Positions 1-8,861 of a DNA stretch of 64,000 bases are shown here, piece after piece (the first letter of the stretch is position 1; every line of letters starts with the position of its first letter). The translations under genes were made by a program, and so were the position numbers. A model generated the notes under the pieces. That model saw only the letters and a program-made list of their open reading frames with translations. It made no database searches and had not been told where the DNA came from. Source of the stretch: Saccharomonospora amisosensis (GTDB taxonomy: Bacteria; Actinomycetota; Actinomycetes; Mycobacteriales; Pseudonocardiaceae); assembly GCF_011761185.1 (NCBI RefSeq), contig NZ_JAAOYM010000001.1, positions 1 to 64,000 of the forward strand, in the 5' to 3' direction.

Positions 1-185
1 CTGATCAAGCCCGTAAGCCGTGGCGCACGGTCGAGCAGGTCGAGTTCGCCACCGCCGAATGGGTCGACTGGTTCAATCACCGCCGTCTCCACGAGTACTG
101 CGGCGACATCCCACCGGTCGAACTCGAAACCGCCTACTACGTTCACGACCGGGCCCAGCAACCCGCTGAGCTCTTAAACCCATAG
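1..185 (+). pseudogene. IS3-family transposase, C-terminal part (cut by window start)
   Basis: Reading from base 3, the frame gives the end of an IS3-type integrase core. It has the motif WVDWFNHRRLHEYCGD followed by IPPVELE and stops at 183-185. The WFNxxRLH...PP..E pattern is the usual C-terminus of IS3 OrfB DDE transposases and contains the last catalytic Glu region. The rest lies upstream of the window, so it cannot be said whether the element is intact. Its position shows that the left flank of the mce operon is an insertion-sequence boundary. Confidence 0.8.
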
Positions 186-354
186 CTCTCCGGACACGCC
201 GGGGCGGTTCACTCGTGTTGTTCGTTGGCCCGTTCGGACCAGTGTTGGCCCACACGTGCCGTGTGATCCACGGCATACTCTCACTGCGTTCGGGTCGTGC
301 CTGCGGTGTCGAACGGGAACTGCGCAGCGCCGCGCGACAGAGAGGTTTGATCAC

Positions 355-792
355 ATGGGTGTGACGTCGGTTCGCCGCCAGCATGCGGAGCGGACCCGCC
401 GAAGCGGCTCCGGTCAAGGAGGAGCCGGGCAGCGAGCGCCTGGGGACGTCATCGACATGCCGCTCGCGGTACGTGGCGCGTCTACGGGATTCACCGTCCT
501 GCTGCTGGGAAGTCTTACGCATCCGCTCGTCGCCGCTTGGACTCCAGCATTGTCTCAGCTGTGGCTTCCACTCGTGGCATTGGTTGCTTTCGTGGTGGCG
601 GCGCGCCGCGTCGGCAGGGCGCGCATTCCCATCGTGCACGGCGCGGTGGCCGCGATGAGCAGCTATTTACTGATGTTGCCGCTGGTGTTGCTCGGCCCCG
701 CCGGCGGTGATCCGGCGCAGATCGCTCTGACGGTGGCGGCCTCGCTGATCACCGGAGCTGCCGTCGGCTTTCTGCAGGGCAGCCGAAGGTAG
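355..792 (+). CDS. Small integral membrane protein, function unknown
   Basis: This 145-aa protein has a basic N-terminus rich in Arg and Gln (about residues 1-35) followed by three to four hydrophobic segments (about 42-60, 65-82, 98-115, 120-140). I chose the ATG at 355 because AGAGG lies 9 bases upstream; an upstream in-frame start at 256 has no such site. It sits 141 bases before the first mce permease gene in the same orientation and could be the first gene of that operon. I do not recognise a family. The topology and place suggest an accessory membrane protein of the transporter, but this is only inference. Confidence 0.6.
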   Translation: MGVTSVRRQHAERTRRSGSGQGGAGQRAPGDVIDMPLAVRGASTGFTVLLLGSLTHPLVAAWTPALSQLWLPLVALVAFVVAARRVGRARIPIVHGAVAAMSSYLLMLPLVLLGPAGGDPAQIALTVAASLITGAAVGFLQGSRR

Positions 793-933
793 TCGGCGAC
801 CTCATGTGAGCCTCGCGTTCGTCGATCCTGTACGGGTTGACGGCCTGGCAAGCCCCCCGCCGCCGGGCAGCTCCGGCCATGTCTGCTGCCCAAGTCGTCA
901 GCATCGGCACACGTCTGAATCATAGGAGCGGCT

Positions 934-1797
934 TTGACTTCCACCGACATCTCGGTGTCATCGCGGCGGCCGTCGCGCGAGCCCGAAGCCAAAACGCGCA
1001 CACTTGGTGGTCTCGGTTCGTCGGTAGCGAAGCCGTTCGAGCAGGCCGGCGAGATGGTGCGGCTACTCGGTGTCGTTCTGTACTCGGCGATTCGCCACCC
1101 GATGGGCTACTGGGGCGAGGTCCGGGACCAGATGTTCCTCACGCTGAGGTTGTGCTCAATTCCGATGATCATTTCCACGATCGCATTCGGACTTGGCGCA
1201 CCTGGCCTCCAAGGTGGCAACATCTTCTATCTGTTCGGCATTCCCGAGCGTCTGGGTTCGTTCTTCATCATGGCGAGCGTGCGCGAGTTCGCGCCGTGGA
1301 TCAACGCGATGATCATCGCCGGAGTCATGGGCACCGCCATCACCGCCGACCTCGGTGCGCGCCGTATTCGGGAAGAGATCGACGCCATGGAAGTGCTCGG
1401 CGTCGATCCGATCCGGACGCTTGTGGTGCCTCGAGTTGTCGCGCTGACGCTCATCACGGGATTGATGGACATCGTGGCGTTGGTATTCGGCGTCGTCGGT
1501 GGATACATCGCGGCCGTCCCTATTCTCGAGGCGAATCCGAGCGCCTTCGTGGCGAGCTTTTTCGACAACGCGACAACGACCGATATCTGGGCGAGCGTGG
1601 TCAAGACGTCGCTGTTCGGCATGATCATAGGCGTCGTCTGCTGCTACAAGGGGATGAACCCGGGGAGCGGCCCCATCGGTGTCGGCAAGGCGGTGAACCA
1701 GGCGGTCGTCATCGCATTCGCGACCATCTGGATCGTCAATGCCGTGTTCACCGCGATCATTCTCGGTGTGAACCCGGACATGATTGTCTTCAAGTGA
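934..1797 (+). CDS. yrbEA: Mce ABC transporter permease YrbEA (MlaE family)
   Basis: A 287-aa inner-membrane permease of the MlaE/YrbE family, which forms the membrane core of Mce lipid importers with YrbEB and a cytoplasmic ATPase. The protein has four to six hydrophobic segments and the conserved cytoplasmic loop with EIDAMEVLGVDP, the coupling region typical of the family. The start is a TTG at 934 with AGGAG 5 bases upstream; no ATG fits better. The next permease gene follows within 16 bases. Family assignment is firm. The transported lipid cannot be read from the sequence, although mce systems of actinomycetes are known to carry sterols or fatty acids. Confidence 0.93.
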   Translation: MTSTDISVSSRRPSREPEAKTRTLGGLGSSVAKPFEQAGEMVRLLGVVLYSAIRHPMGYWGEVRDQMFLTLRLCSIPMIISTIAFGLGAPGLQGGNIFYLFGIPERLGSFFIMASVREFAPWINAMIIAGVMGTAITADLGARRIREEIDAMEVLGVDPIRTLVVPRVVALTLITGLMDIVALVFGVVGGYIAAVPILEANPSAFVASFFDNATTTDIWASVVKTSLFGMIIGVVCCYKGMNPGSGPIGVGKAVNQAVVIAFATIWIVNAVFTAIILGVNPDMIVFK

Positions 1798-1813
1798 TGA
1801 GGCGGTGGACCCT

Positions 1814-2698
1814 GTGAGTAGCGGAATGCCACGACCGACAGAGACCGGCACGCAGGCCGGCCGTTCACGAGCCCGTCCTCCGAAGCCGGCCGATGTCATC
1901 GTCTCCCCGGGCAGTATCGTCAAGTCCATCAAGGAGGCGGTGACGACCGGTGGTGACATCGCGCGGTTCTCCTGGCAGGTGGTTCGCGCGTTACCTGACT
2001 TGCGTCATTACCCGACCGAGGTGTTCCACCAATGTGGCGTGCTCATCCTGTCAAGCGGATTGATCATCTGGATGATGCAGTTCGTCATGGGATACGAGTG
2101 CGGCTTGGAGGGCAACTACACGCTGAAACAAATCGGCGCGCCGTTATACTCTGGTATTTTCAACGCCTGGTGTGGCATCCGCGAGATGGCGCCCTACATG
2201 TGGGGATACATCATCTCCGCGAAGGTCGGATGCGGCCTTGTAGCCGAAATCGGGTCCATGCGCATCTCGGACGAGATCGATGCGATGGAAGTCATGGGCG
2301 TGAAATCGCGCAGTTACCTGGTCGGAGCCAGGGTGGTCGCGGCGTGGCTCGCGCTTCCGTTTCTCTACATCGTCGGACTCGGCATCATGTACATCGGTGA
2401 GTACCTCACGACGGTGAAGATGCTGGGCGGGGTGTCCGAAGGCGGATACAGCTTCATTTTCTGGCTCTATCAAAATCCCGCCGATCTGCTGTATTCCCTT
2501 GTCAAAGTGATGGCGATGGGAACAGCCGTCGTGTTCGTGGGATGCTACTACGGCTACACGGCCAGTGGCGGGTCCGTCGGTGTGGGCCGAAGTACGGCGA
2601 AGTCCATGATGCTGAACATGGTGCTGGTGCATGTGATCGGAGTGCTGGGCACCCAACTGTTCTGGGGCCTCAGTCCCAACGCGCCGATCGCGAACTGA
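1814..2698 (+). CDS. yrbEB: Mce ABC transporter permease YrbEB (MlaE family)
   Basis: A second MlaE/YrbE permease of about 294 aa, partner of YrbEA. It carries the same loop motif in the form EIDAMEVMGVKS and several hydrophobic segments, with a hydrophilic N-terminal tail of about 45 residues. A GTG at 1814 is the best start because GAGGCGG lies 8 bases upstream; a TTG at 1784 would overlap the previous gene. In known systems YrbEA and YrbEB form the permease pair. The ATPase gene follows after 36 bases, and the whole set reads as one operon. Confidence 0.92.
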   Translation: MSSGMPRPTETGTQAGRSRARPPKPADVIVSPGSIVKSIKEAVTTGGDIARFSWQVVRALPDLRHYPTEVFHQCGVLILSSGLIIWMMQFVMGYECGLEGNYTLKQIGAPLYSGIFNAWCGIREMAPYMWGYIISAKVGCGLVAEIGSMRISDEIDAMEVMGVKSRSYLVGARVVAAWLALPFLYIVGLGIMYIGEYLTTVKMLGGVSEGGYSFIFWLYQNPADLLYSLVKVMAMGTAVVFVGCYYGYTASGGSVGVGRSTAKSMMLNMVLVHVIGVLGTQLFWGLSPNAPIAN

Positions 2699-2734
2699 TC
2701 TTGAGCCAGGTCCCTCTACGGCAAGGAGTTGACG

Positions 2735-3595
2735 ATGTCCTTTGTGTCACCCTCGACGGCGACAGAGCCGACGACGCAACTTCCCCATGCGGGGAACCTG
2801 CCTGCCGGCGATCAGGTGCGTCGAGACGGCAACGGACAGCTGCGGCACTCGATGGAAGTGCGGAATGTCGTCAAGTCGTTCGGCAGCTTCCGGGTTATGA
2901 ACGGAATGAGCATCGACTTCGTCGATGACGCGATCACGACCGTCCTGGGACCTTCAGGGACCGGCAAAAGCGTACTTTTGAAGCACCTCGTAGGACTGCT
3001 GGAGCCGGATGACGGAGAGATCGTCGTGTTCGGCAAGAACATCTGGCAAATCAGCGAGAAGGAACGCTACGACCTGCGCAAGAAGTTTGGCGTCCTGTTT
3101 CAGGACGGTGCACTTTTCGGATCGATGAATATTTACGACAACACCGCCTTCCCGCTGCGTAAGCACACCGATCTCGATGAGTCGGATATCGAGGAAATTG
3201 TGGTGAGTCGGCTCCAGGAGGTCGGGCTGGAGAAGGCGATGGCGAAACTACCCAGTGAAGTTTCGGGTGGGATGCGCAAGCGGGCCGGATTCGCGAGGGC
3301 GCTCGTGCTGGATCCCGAGGTCGTGCTGTTCGACGAACCGGATTCCGGTCTCGATCCGGTGCGTACCAGCCTGCTCAACGACCTCATCCTCAAAATGCAC
3401 AACGAGCACAAGGGGACCTACCTTCTCGTCACGCATGACATTAGGACCGCGCGGAAGGTTAGTGACTATGTTGGCCTGATCTGGCAGGGACAGGTGGTGC
3501 ATTACGGCGAGGCCGAGGAGGCATTCGCGTCCGAGGATCCGTTTGTCCGGCAGTTTCTCTCCGGAGATTCCGCTGGACCGTTGGGAATGGACTGA
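2735..3595 (+). CDS. Mce-type ABC transporter ATP-binding protein (Mkl/MceG/MlaF-like)
   Basis: A 286-aa ABC ATPase that would energise lipid import by the YrbEA/YrbEB permease. After a 40-residue polar N-terminus it shows Walker A GPSGTGKS, signature VSGGMRKR and Walker B VVLFDEPDSGLDP, and an H-loop in LLVTHD. The ATG at 2735 has AAGGAG 6 bases upstream; a TTG at 2729 directly abuts that site and is less likely. The last residues overlap no other gene, and mceA starts 5 bases after the stop. In mycobacteria the equivalent ATPase is usually encoded away from the mce operon. Here it sits between the permeases and the Mce proteins. Confidence 0.93.
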   Translation: MSFVSPSTATEPTTQLPHAGNLPAGDQVRRDGNGQLRHSMEVRNVVKSFGSFRVMNGMSIDFVDDAITTVLGPSGTGKSVLLKHLVGLLEPDDGEIVVFGKNIWQISEKERYDLRKKFGVLFQDGALFGSMNIYDNTAFPLRKHTDLDESDIEEIVVSRLQEVGLEKAMAKLPSEVSGGMRKRAGFARALVLDPEVVLFDEPDSGLDPVRTSLLNDLILKMHNEHKGTYLLVTHDIRTARKVSDYVGLIWQGQVVHYGEAEEAFASEDPFVRQFLSGDSAGPLGMD

Positions 3596-3599
3596 CTCG

Positions 3600-4829
3600 A
3601 TGCGACGTATCTTGGCTTTCGGCGTCGTCGCCGTCGTCGTTCTCGGAGTTGCCGGCTTCGTGCTGGGGAGGGACGACGGTTATCGAGTCGACGTGGTGCT
3701 CGCATCGGCCACCAACGTCGTCGAAGGCGGCTCAGTTCACGTCAACGGTTTCGAGGCGGGCAGGGTAGAGAACATCGCGGTGCAGGACGGCAAGGCCCGG
3801 GTCACGTTGGCGATGAACAACGACCACGCTCCGCTGCACGACGGTGCGGTCGTGACCATCGAGTGGAAGGCGGCGCTGGGTGAACGTATCGTCGCCGTCG
3901 CGGACGGGCCCGCCGGGAACGCCGTCATCCCGGACGGAGGAATGATCCGAGGGGAAATGCCTACGCCGATGGAGGTCGACCAGGTTCTCGCGGCACTGGA
4001 TGAGCCCACGCGAGAGCACCTGTCCTCCCTGATCCGGCGGCTTGACAAGTCCGTGGACGGCAACGAAGAGGACCTCCGTGACACGTTGCGGTCGGCGGGG
4101 CCGGCGCTGGAGGCCCTGGGTGAGGTTCTGCGGGCGGTCGGCAGTGACGGTCCGGCGATCAAGCAACTGATCACCCAACTGGATGGCATCGTGTCCACGC
4201 TCGTCAACCGCGAGCAGGCCATCCGCAATATCATCGAGCAGGTTTCGACCACGACCCGTCTCACCGCACAGCAAAAGCACGCGGTGGCGGAGGCGTTGGA
4301 CAAACTTCCGGGCACGTTGGACACGGCGAAGACGACACTGGACCGGGTCCCTTCCGTCGCGGACAAGGCGGTTCCGCTGCTCGAGGATCTGAAACCCGCT
4401 ACCGACAAGTTGCCGTCGGTGGCGCGGAACCTGAGGCCGGTGCTGGCTGACCTGCGCCCGCTCGTCGCGGAACTGCGGCCAACACTGGCGGTGGCGCGGG
4501 ATCTGCTTCGCTACACCCCGGGGTTGCTGGACAGCGCTCATGGGGTACTGCCGGGCGCCAACTCACTAGTCGGGGACCTCACTCCCGCGTTGAGTTTTCT
4601 CCGGCCCTACACCCCGGAGATCGCCGGATGGGCCGCGAACTGGGGCTCCGCGAACGCCAACTATGACACCAACGGCCATTACGCCCGGATCTACGTTCAG
4701 GCCGGGCTCGGCAGTGTCAACGTCAATCCGGGCATCGTCCCCCCCGGCTACAAGAAGGACCTGACACCGGCGCCCGGTTCGCTGGTCGACCAGCCCTGGG
4801 TGGATGCCGCCGGAGGTGGAGTGCGATGA
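3600..4829 (+). CDS. mceA: Mce family protein, position A
   Basis: A 409-aa Mce substrate-binding protein. A single N-terminal transmembrane helix (about 3-22) is followed by one MCE/MlaD domain (about 28-105) and a long helical region rich in heptad-like Leu/Val repeats, ending in a polar tail. In the family such proteins assemble as hexamers forming a hydrophobic conduit across the periplasm or cell wall. The ATG at 3600 lies 5 bases after the ATPase stop and probably depends on translational coupling, since its ribosome site is weak. It overlaps mceB by an ATGA junction. Confidence 0.9.
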   Translation: MRRILAFGVVAVVVLGVAGFVLGRDDGYRVDVVLASATNVVEGGSVHVNGFEAGRVENIAVQDGKARVTLAMNNDHAPLHDGAVVTIEWKAALGERIVAVADGPAGNAVIPDGGMIRGEMPTPMEVDQVLAALDEPTREHLSSLIRRLDKSVDGNEEDLRDTLRSAGPALEALGEVLRAVGSDGPAIKQLITQLDGIVSTLVNREQAIRNIIEQVSTTTRLTAQQKHAVAEALDKLPGTLDTAKTTLDRVPSVADKAVPLLEDLKPATDKLPSVARNLRPVLADLRPLVAELRPTLAVARDLLRYTPGLLDSAHGVLPGANSLVGDLTPALSFLRPYTPEIAGWAANWGSANANYDTNGHYARIYVQAGLGSVNVNPGIVPPGYKKDLTPAPGSLVDQPWVDAAGGGVR

Positions 4830-6256
4830 GCAAGCAGCCCAACCAGGTGCCTCGTCGGCTACCGCGTGGCCGGATTCTCGCCGTCGTCGCGGTGGCCGTG
4901 CTCGGGGTGACAGCGGGAACAGTCGGCATTGACCAGGAGAGCGAGCCGGGCCAGACCACGATCGTCGCGCGCTTCGCCGATGCGAGTCCTCTGCTGGTCG
5001 GCAACGAGGTGAAGGTCAGTGGCGTGAAGGTCGGCCAGGTGGCGGCGATGGATGTGCGGGGCGGCAAGGCCTCCGTGGTGCTGAGCCTGGAGAGCGAGGC
5101 CCTTCCCGTGCACACGGACGCCAGGGCCACCATCCGTCCAGTGAGCCTGCTCGGCGAGCGCTACGTCGAGCTGGATCGGGGAAGCCCCGACGCGCCGGTA
5201 CTCGGCGATGGCGATGTCCTCCCGATGCGGCAAACCGGCGCGCAGGCCGACCTCGATGAGGTGCTCAACACGGTCGACGACCCCACCGGACGGTCGCTGG
5301 CCGCGCTGGTGACCATGCTCGGGGAAGGTATCCGTGGCAACGGCGGAAATGTCGACGCCACCATCCGGGCCCTCGAGTCGTCGATGAACGACACCACGGC
5401 CCTGTCCGGTGTCCTGCGGGACCAGAACCAGCTGCTCGGCAGCCTGGTGGACAAGCTGCAGCCTGTCGCGAGCGCTCTCGCCGCCGACCAGGGAGCCAAC
5501 CTCGACCGGCTGGTCGCCTCGGCGCGAAAGCTCACCGCGGCCACCGCCACGAAACGGCGGGAACTGACCGAGACGTTGCGGCGTCTGCCAGAGACCCTCG
5601 CGACGGCCCGCGCGACGCTCGCCCAGCTCACCGGCACCGCCGCCGAGACCACGCCGACCCTCGCGGCGATCCGGCCCACCACCGACGACCTCGCCGCGAT
5701 CAGCGCCGAAATCCAGCGCTTCGCCGACGCCGCCGATCCCGCCCTGGCGCACGCCAACCCCGTCCTCGAGCACGCTCAGCGCCTGCTGGACGAGGCCAGG
5801 CCGGTGGTGGACCAGCTTCGGCAGGCCGGTCCGGACCTGCGGTCGGCGGTGGGCGACCTGCGTCCGGTCGTCGGTGAACTGACCGCCAACCTCGGCAACG
5901 TGCTCGGCTTCATCCGTAACTGGGCACTGACCACCAACGGCCGGGATGGCATCTCACACTACTTCCGCGCGATGCTGGTCGTCAGTCCGGATCTGCTCGG
6001 CGCGGCCGTGCCCACGCCCAACGGCGCGCCACCCGCGCAGCAGCAAGGTCCGCCCTCCGAACGACCGCCGGAAACATCACCCCAGCCTGACCGTGCGCCG
6101 TTGCCCCTGCCGCAGGTACCCGGCCTTACCGGGGACGGCGGCATCCTCGGTGGGCTGCTCTCCACCGAACAGGACCCCAAGGCAGGTGTGACCGGGCTCG
6201 ACCCACAGCAGGAGCAGGGACTCGTCCAGTTCCTCATCGGGGGAGGAGGTCGATGA
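4826..6256 (+). CDS. mceB: Mce family protein, position B
   Basis: A 476-aa Mce protein with an Arg-rich start, one transmembrane helix (about 13-32), an MCE domain (about 38-115), an extended helical part and a Pro/Gln-rich tail (about 392-430). The proline-rich tail sets it apart from its neighbours and may be an extracytoplasmic linker. Start and previous stop share an ATGA overlap, which indicates translational coupling. Role as part of the lipid conduit is from family knowledge; no ligand can be named. Confidence 0.9.
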   Translation: MSKQPNQVPRRLPRGRILAVVAVAVLGVTAGTVGIDQESEPGQTTIVARFADASPLLVGNEVKVSGVKVGQVAAMDVRGGKASVVLSLESEALPVHTDARATIRPVSLLGERYVELDRGSPDAPVLGDGDVLPMRQTGAQADLDEVLNTVDDPTGRSLAALVTMLGEGIRGNGGNVDATIRALESSMNDTTALSGVLRDQNQLLGSLVDKLQPVASALAADQGANLDRLVASARKLTAATATKRRELTETLRRLPETLATARATLAQLTGTAAETTPTLAAIRPTTDDLAAISAEIQRFADAADPALAHANPVLEHAQRLLDEARPVVDQLRQAGPDLRSAVGDLRPVVGELTANLGNVLGFIRNWALTTNGRDGISHYFRAMLVVSPDLLGAAVPTPNGAPPAQQQGPPSERPPETSPQPDRAPLPLPQVPGLTGDGGILGGLLSTEQDPKAGVTGLDPQQEQGLVQFLIGGGGR

Positions 6257-7536
6257 TGGCAAGCAACAGCAAGCGCCGCCGGCGTTCGGTGCTCACCGGA
6301 ATCGTGGTGCTCGTGGTGTTCGTGGCCTCCGTTGGCGTCGCGATCACCGCGAACAAGGGCATACCCGGTCTGCCGCGCACCGTGGTGCGCGCCGAGTTCG
6401 TTGAGGTCGGAGGCTTGCGCAGCGGGGATGACGTGCGGATCAACGACGTGCGCGTCGGGCAGGTCGGCGAGATCACCCTGGTGGACGGCAAGCCAGTCGT
6501 CGAGCTGAGGTTCGATGGCCACCGGTCCATCTACCGCAATGCGACGGCCGTCACCGCATCGGTGGGGGCGCGCTCCGCGCTCGGCCAGAAGTACGTCGCC
6601 TTCAACCCCGGTTCACCACAAGCCGGAGCCGTCGACCCCGGGGAGGTCATCCCGGCCTCGGAAACGACCGGAGCCCAGGAACTGTCGGACCTGCTCGCCG
6701 TGCTGGACGAGCCCACCCGCAAGGCGCTGGGCTCGACGCTCCGGGAAACAGGCGGCGGTGTCGCAGGCCATACGCAGGACCTGCGAGACACGCTGGCCGC
6801 TCTGCCGACCGAGCTGCCCGACCTGGGGACCGTGTCGCGCGCGCTGACCACGGAGGGGGGTGCCGACCTTGTCCAGACACTGCAGGCCGTGGATCGCTTC
6901 AGCGGCCGCTTCCAGGGCCGGGAGCAGCAACTCAGCAACCTTGTGCGCCAGCTCGACACCACCCTACGCTCGGTCGCCGTCGACGACGCCAGGCCGGTGT
7001 CCGACGCGCTGACCAAGGCGCCGGACACGCTGACCAAGGTCCGCGGCAGCCTCGAGGCCCTGCGGCGGCCGCTGGCCGACACCGAGGCCGCCGCGGCGGC
7101 ATTGCGGCCCGGAGCACAGGCGCTCGGCCAGGCAACCCCCGATGTGCGCGGCGTGCTGCGAGAAGGGATTCCGCCGTTGAACAAGGTGCCCGGTGTCGCG
7201 GGGCAGGCGATGCCCGCGGTGGACGGCCTGACTCGGACGTTCACCGATGCGCGCCCGGTGGCGCCGCGTATCCGGGAGGCGGTCGGCTCGGCGCAGCAAC
7301 CCCTGGCCGTTCTGGCGCCCTACGCCCCGGAGATCTCGCTGTGGTTCACCCACGCCACCGACGCCCTGCATCAGGGTGATGCGGCTGGCCACTGGCTGCG
7401 CTTCTCACCGCCGGTCGGGACGAGCACCGCGACCGGCATCGTGCGGGGCCTGCGTGACCCGCTGACTGCGCGCAACCCGTACCCGGCACCCGGCGAGGCC
7501 GCACGAGACAAGAGCACACTGCTGGGACCGAGGTGA
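6253..7536 (+). CDS. mceC: Mce family protein, position C
   Basis: A 427-aa Mce protein: a basic N-terminus, one transmembrane helix (about 10-28), an MCE domain (about 36-115) and a long helical region. Two consecutive ATG codons occur at 6253 and 6256; the first gives a 4-base overlap with mceB, and GGGAGGAGG just upstream serves either. The C-terminal end contains an NPYPAPGEA motif that recurs in MceF of this operon. The gene is coupled to mceD through a GTGA overlap. Confidence 0.9.
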   Translation: MMASNSKRRRRSVLTGIVVLVVFVASVGVAITANKGIPGLPRTVVRAEFVEVGGLRSGDDVRINDVRVGQVGEITLVDGKPVVELRFDGHRSIYRNATAVTASVGARSALGQKYVAFNPGSPQAGAVDPGEVIPASETTGAQELSDLLAVLDEPTRKALGSTLRETGGGVAGHTQDLRDTLAALPTELPDLGTVSRALTTEGGADLVQTLQAVDRFSGRFQGREQQLSNLVRQLDTTLRSVAVDDARPVSDALTKAPDTLTKVRGSLEALRRPLADTEAAAAALRPGAQALGQATPDVRGVLREGIPPLNKVPGVAGQAMPAVDGLTRTFTDARPVAPRIREAVGSAQQPLAVLAPYAPEISLWFTHATDALHQGDAAGHWLRFSPPVGTSTATGIVRGLRDPLTARNPYPAPGEAARDKSTLLGPR

Positions 7537-8861
7537 CACAGATGGAATCGAATCCGCGGAAGAGGCTCGCACGGGCCCGGCGCTCCCCGTTCCGACTCGG
7601 CCTGGTCTTCATCGTCGTAGCGTTGGTGGTCGGCGTCGGCCTGTTCAACAAGGACCCCATTCTCACCACGTTGAAGCCGGGCACGACATTCGCGATCCAC
7701 TTCGCCCGGGACTACCATCTTCGTCCCTACGTCACGGAGGTCAAGGTCGCCGGGGTCCCGGTCGGCAAGGTCACCGCCGTCGAACCGGGGTCCGACGGCT
7801 CCGCGCGAGTCGAGGTCAAGGTCGACGGCGACATTCCGGGCAAGCTCCGCTCCGCGCCGTCCGCGGTGATCCGCCCCGCCACACTCCTGGGTGGCAAGTA
7901 CTACCTCGATCTCGTACCCGGAGGGCAGCCCGGGGACTTCGGCGGCACCATCCCGGTCGCGCGAACGGAGGTCCCAGTGGAGCTCGACAAGGTCACCCGG
8001 GCGTTGCCACCCGACACGCTGGAGTCCGCGACGTCGGCCGTTGATTCGCTGGATCGCACGTTGGACGAACGTGGCCGCGCCGCGCTGGACCGGCTCCTCG
8101 CCGATGCCCCAGGCACGTTGGACCCGGCGGCCACCGTACTCGACGCCGCCCGGGGCACGCGCCCGGCAACGGACCTCACTCACGTCGTGGGGGGCCTGGA
8201 GTCGACGGCGCGGACGCTGACCGAGCAGCCAGGGCAACTGGACGCCATCGTGCGTGACCTGGACACCCTGGGCACCGTGCTGGGGCGGCGCTCGGCCGAC
8301 CTGGCGGACGCGCTCGCGACGTTGCCCCGGACCCTGGACTCGACGAACGCTGGGCTGCGCCGCCTGGATGGCACGCTGATCCGGCTGCGGGACACCGCTG
8401 ACCCGGCGCGCCCCGTCGCGGCGGAACTCGACACCGCGCTGGCGCATGCCGATCCCGTACTGGCGAAGGCCCGCCCATTGGTGACCGACCTGAAGAACCT
8501 GCTGGTCGATGCCAGGCCCGTCGTGGAGCGGCTGGTGCCCACCGCCCGCGACGCCACGCCCGTGCTCGACGACGTGCGTGGCCCGGTGCTGGACCGCCTC
8601 AACGGTCCGGTCAAAGCCACGGTCCTTTCGCCCTACCACGGCACCGGGCCCTACTCGGACACCGGCGGAGACAGGCCGCTGTACCAGGAGCTGGCGTACA
8701 TGTTCGCCAATGTCGACCGGGCCTCCTCCATGACCGACGCCAACGGCGCCTCGATCGCGTTCCATCCTGGAGTCGCCCCAGGCACGCTCGCCGGCCTGCC
8801 GATCAGCCTGGAACAGCTGTTCCGCAACCTCACCGGCATCGGGAAGGGAGAGCCACGATGA
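7533..8861 (+). CDS. mceD: Mce family protein, position D
   Basis: A 442-aa Mce protein with a basic N-terminus, a transmembrane helix (about 16-34), an MCE domain (about 45-125) and a helical C-terminal part. The GTG at 7533 overlaps the mceC stop; an ATG at 7542 is an alternative that would shorten the protein by three residues. Gene order and the ATGA overlap with mceE place it as the fourth subunit of the six-protein set. Confidence 0.9.
   Translation: MTQMESNPRKRLARARRSPFRLGLVFIVVALVVGVGLFNKDPILTTLKPGTTFAIHFARDYHLRPYVTEVKVAGVPVGKVTAVEPGSDGSARVEVKVDGDIPGKLRSAPSAVIRPATLLGGKYYLDLVPGGQPGDFGGTIPVARTEVPVELDKVTRALPPDTLESATSAVDSLDRTLDERGRAALDRLLADAPGTLDPAATVLDAARGTRPATDLTHVVGGLESTARTLTEQPGQLDAIVRDLDTLGTVLGRRSADLADALATLPRTLDSTNAGLRRLDGTLIRLRDTADPARPVAAELDTALAHADPVLAKARPLVTDLKNLLVDARPVVERLVPTARDATPVLDDVRGPVLDRLNGPVKATVLSPYHGTGPYSDTGGDRPLYQELAYMFANVDRASSMTDANGASIAFHPGVAPGTLAGLPISLEQLFRNLTGIGKGEPR

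Noticed and set aside
837-1817. Long plus-strand open frame overlapping the first permease gene
   Set aside because: It is an out-of-frame, Arg/His-rich shadow of the real permease; similar long antisense frames across 3700-11800 were discarded for the same reason.
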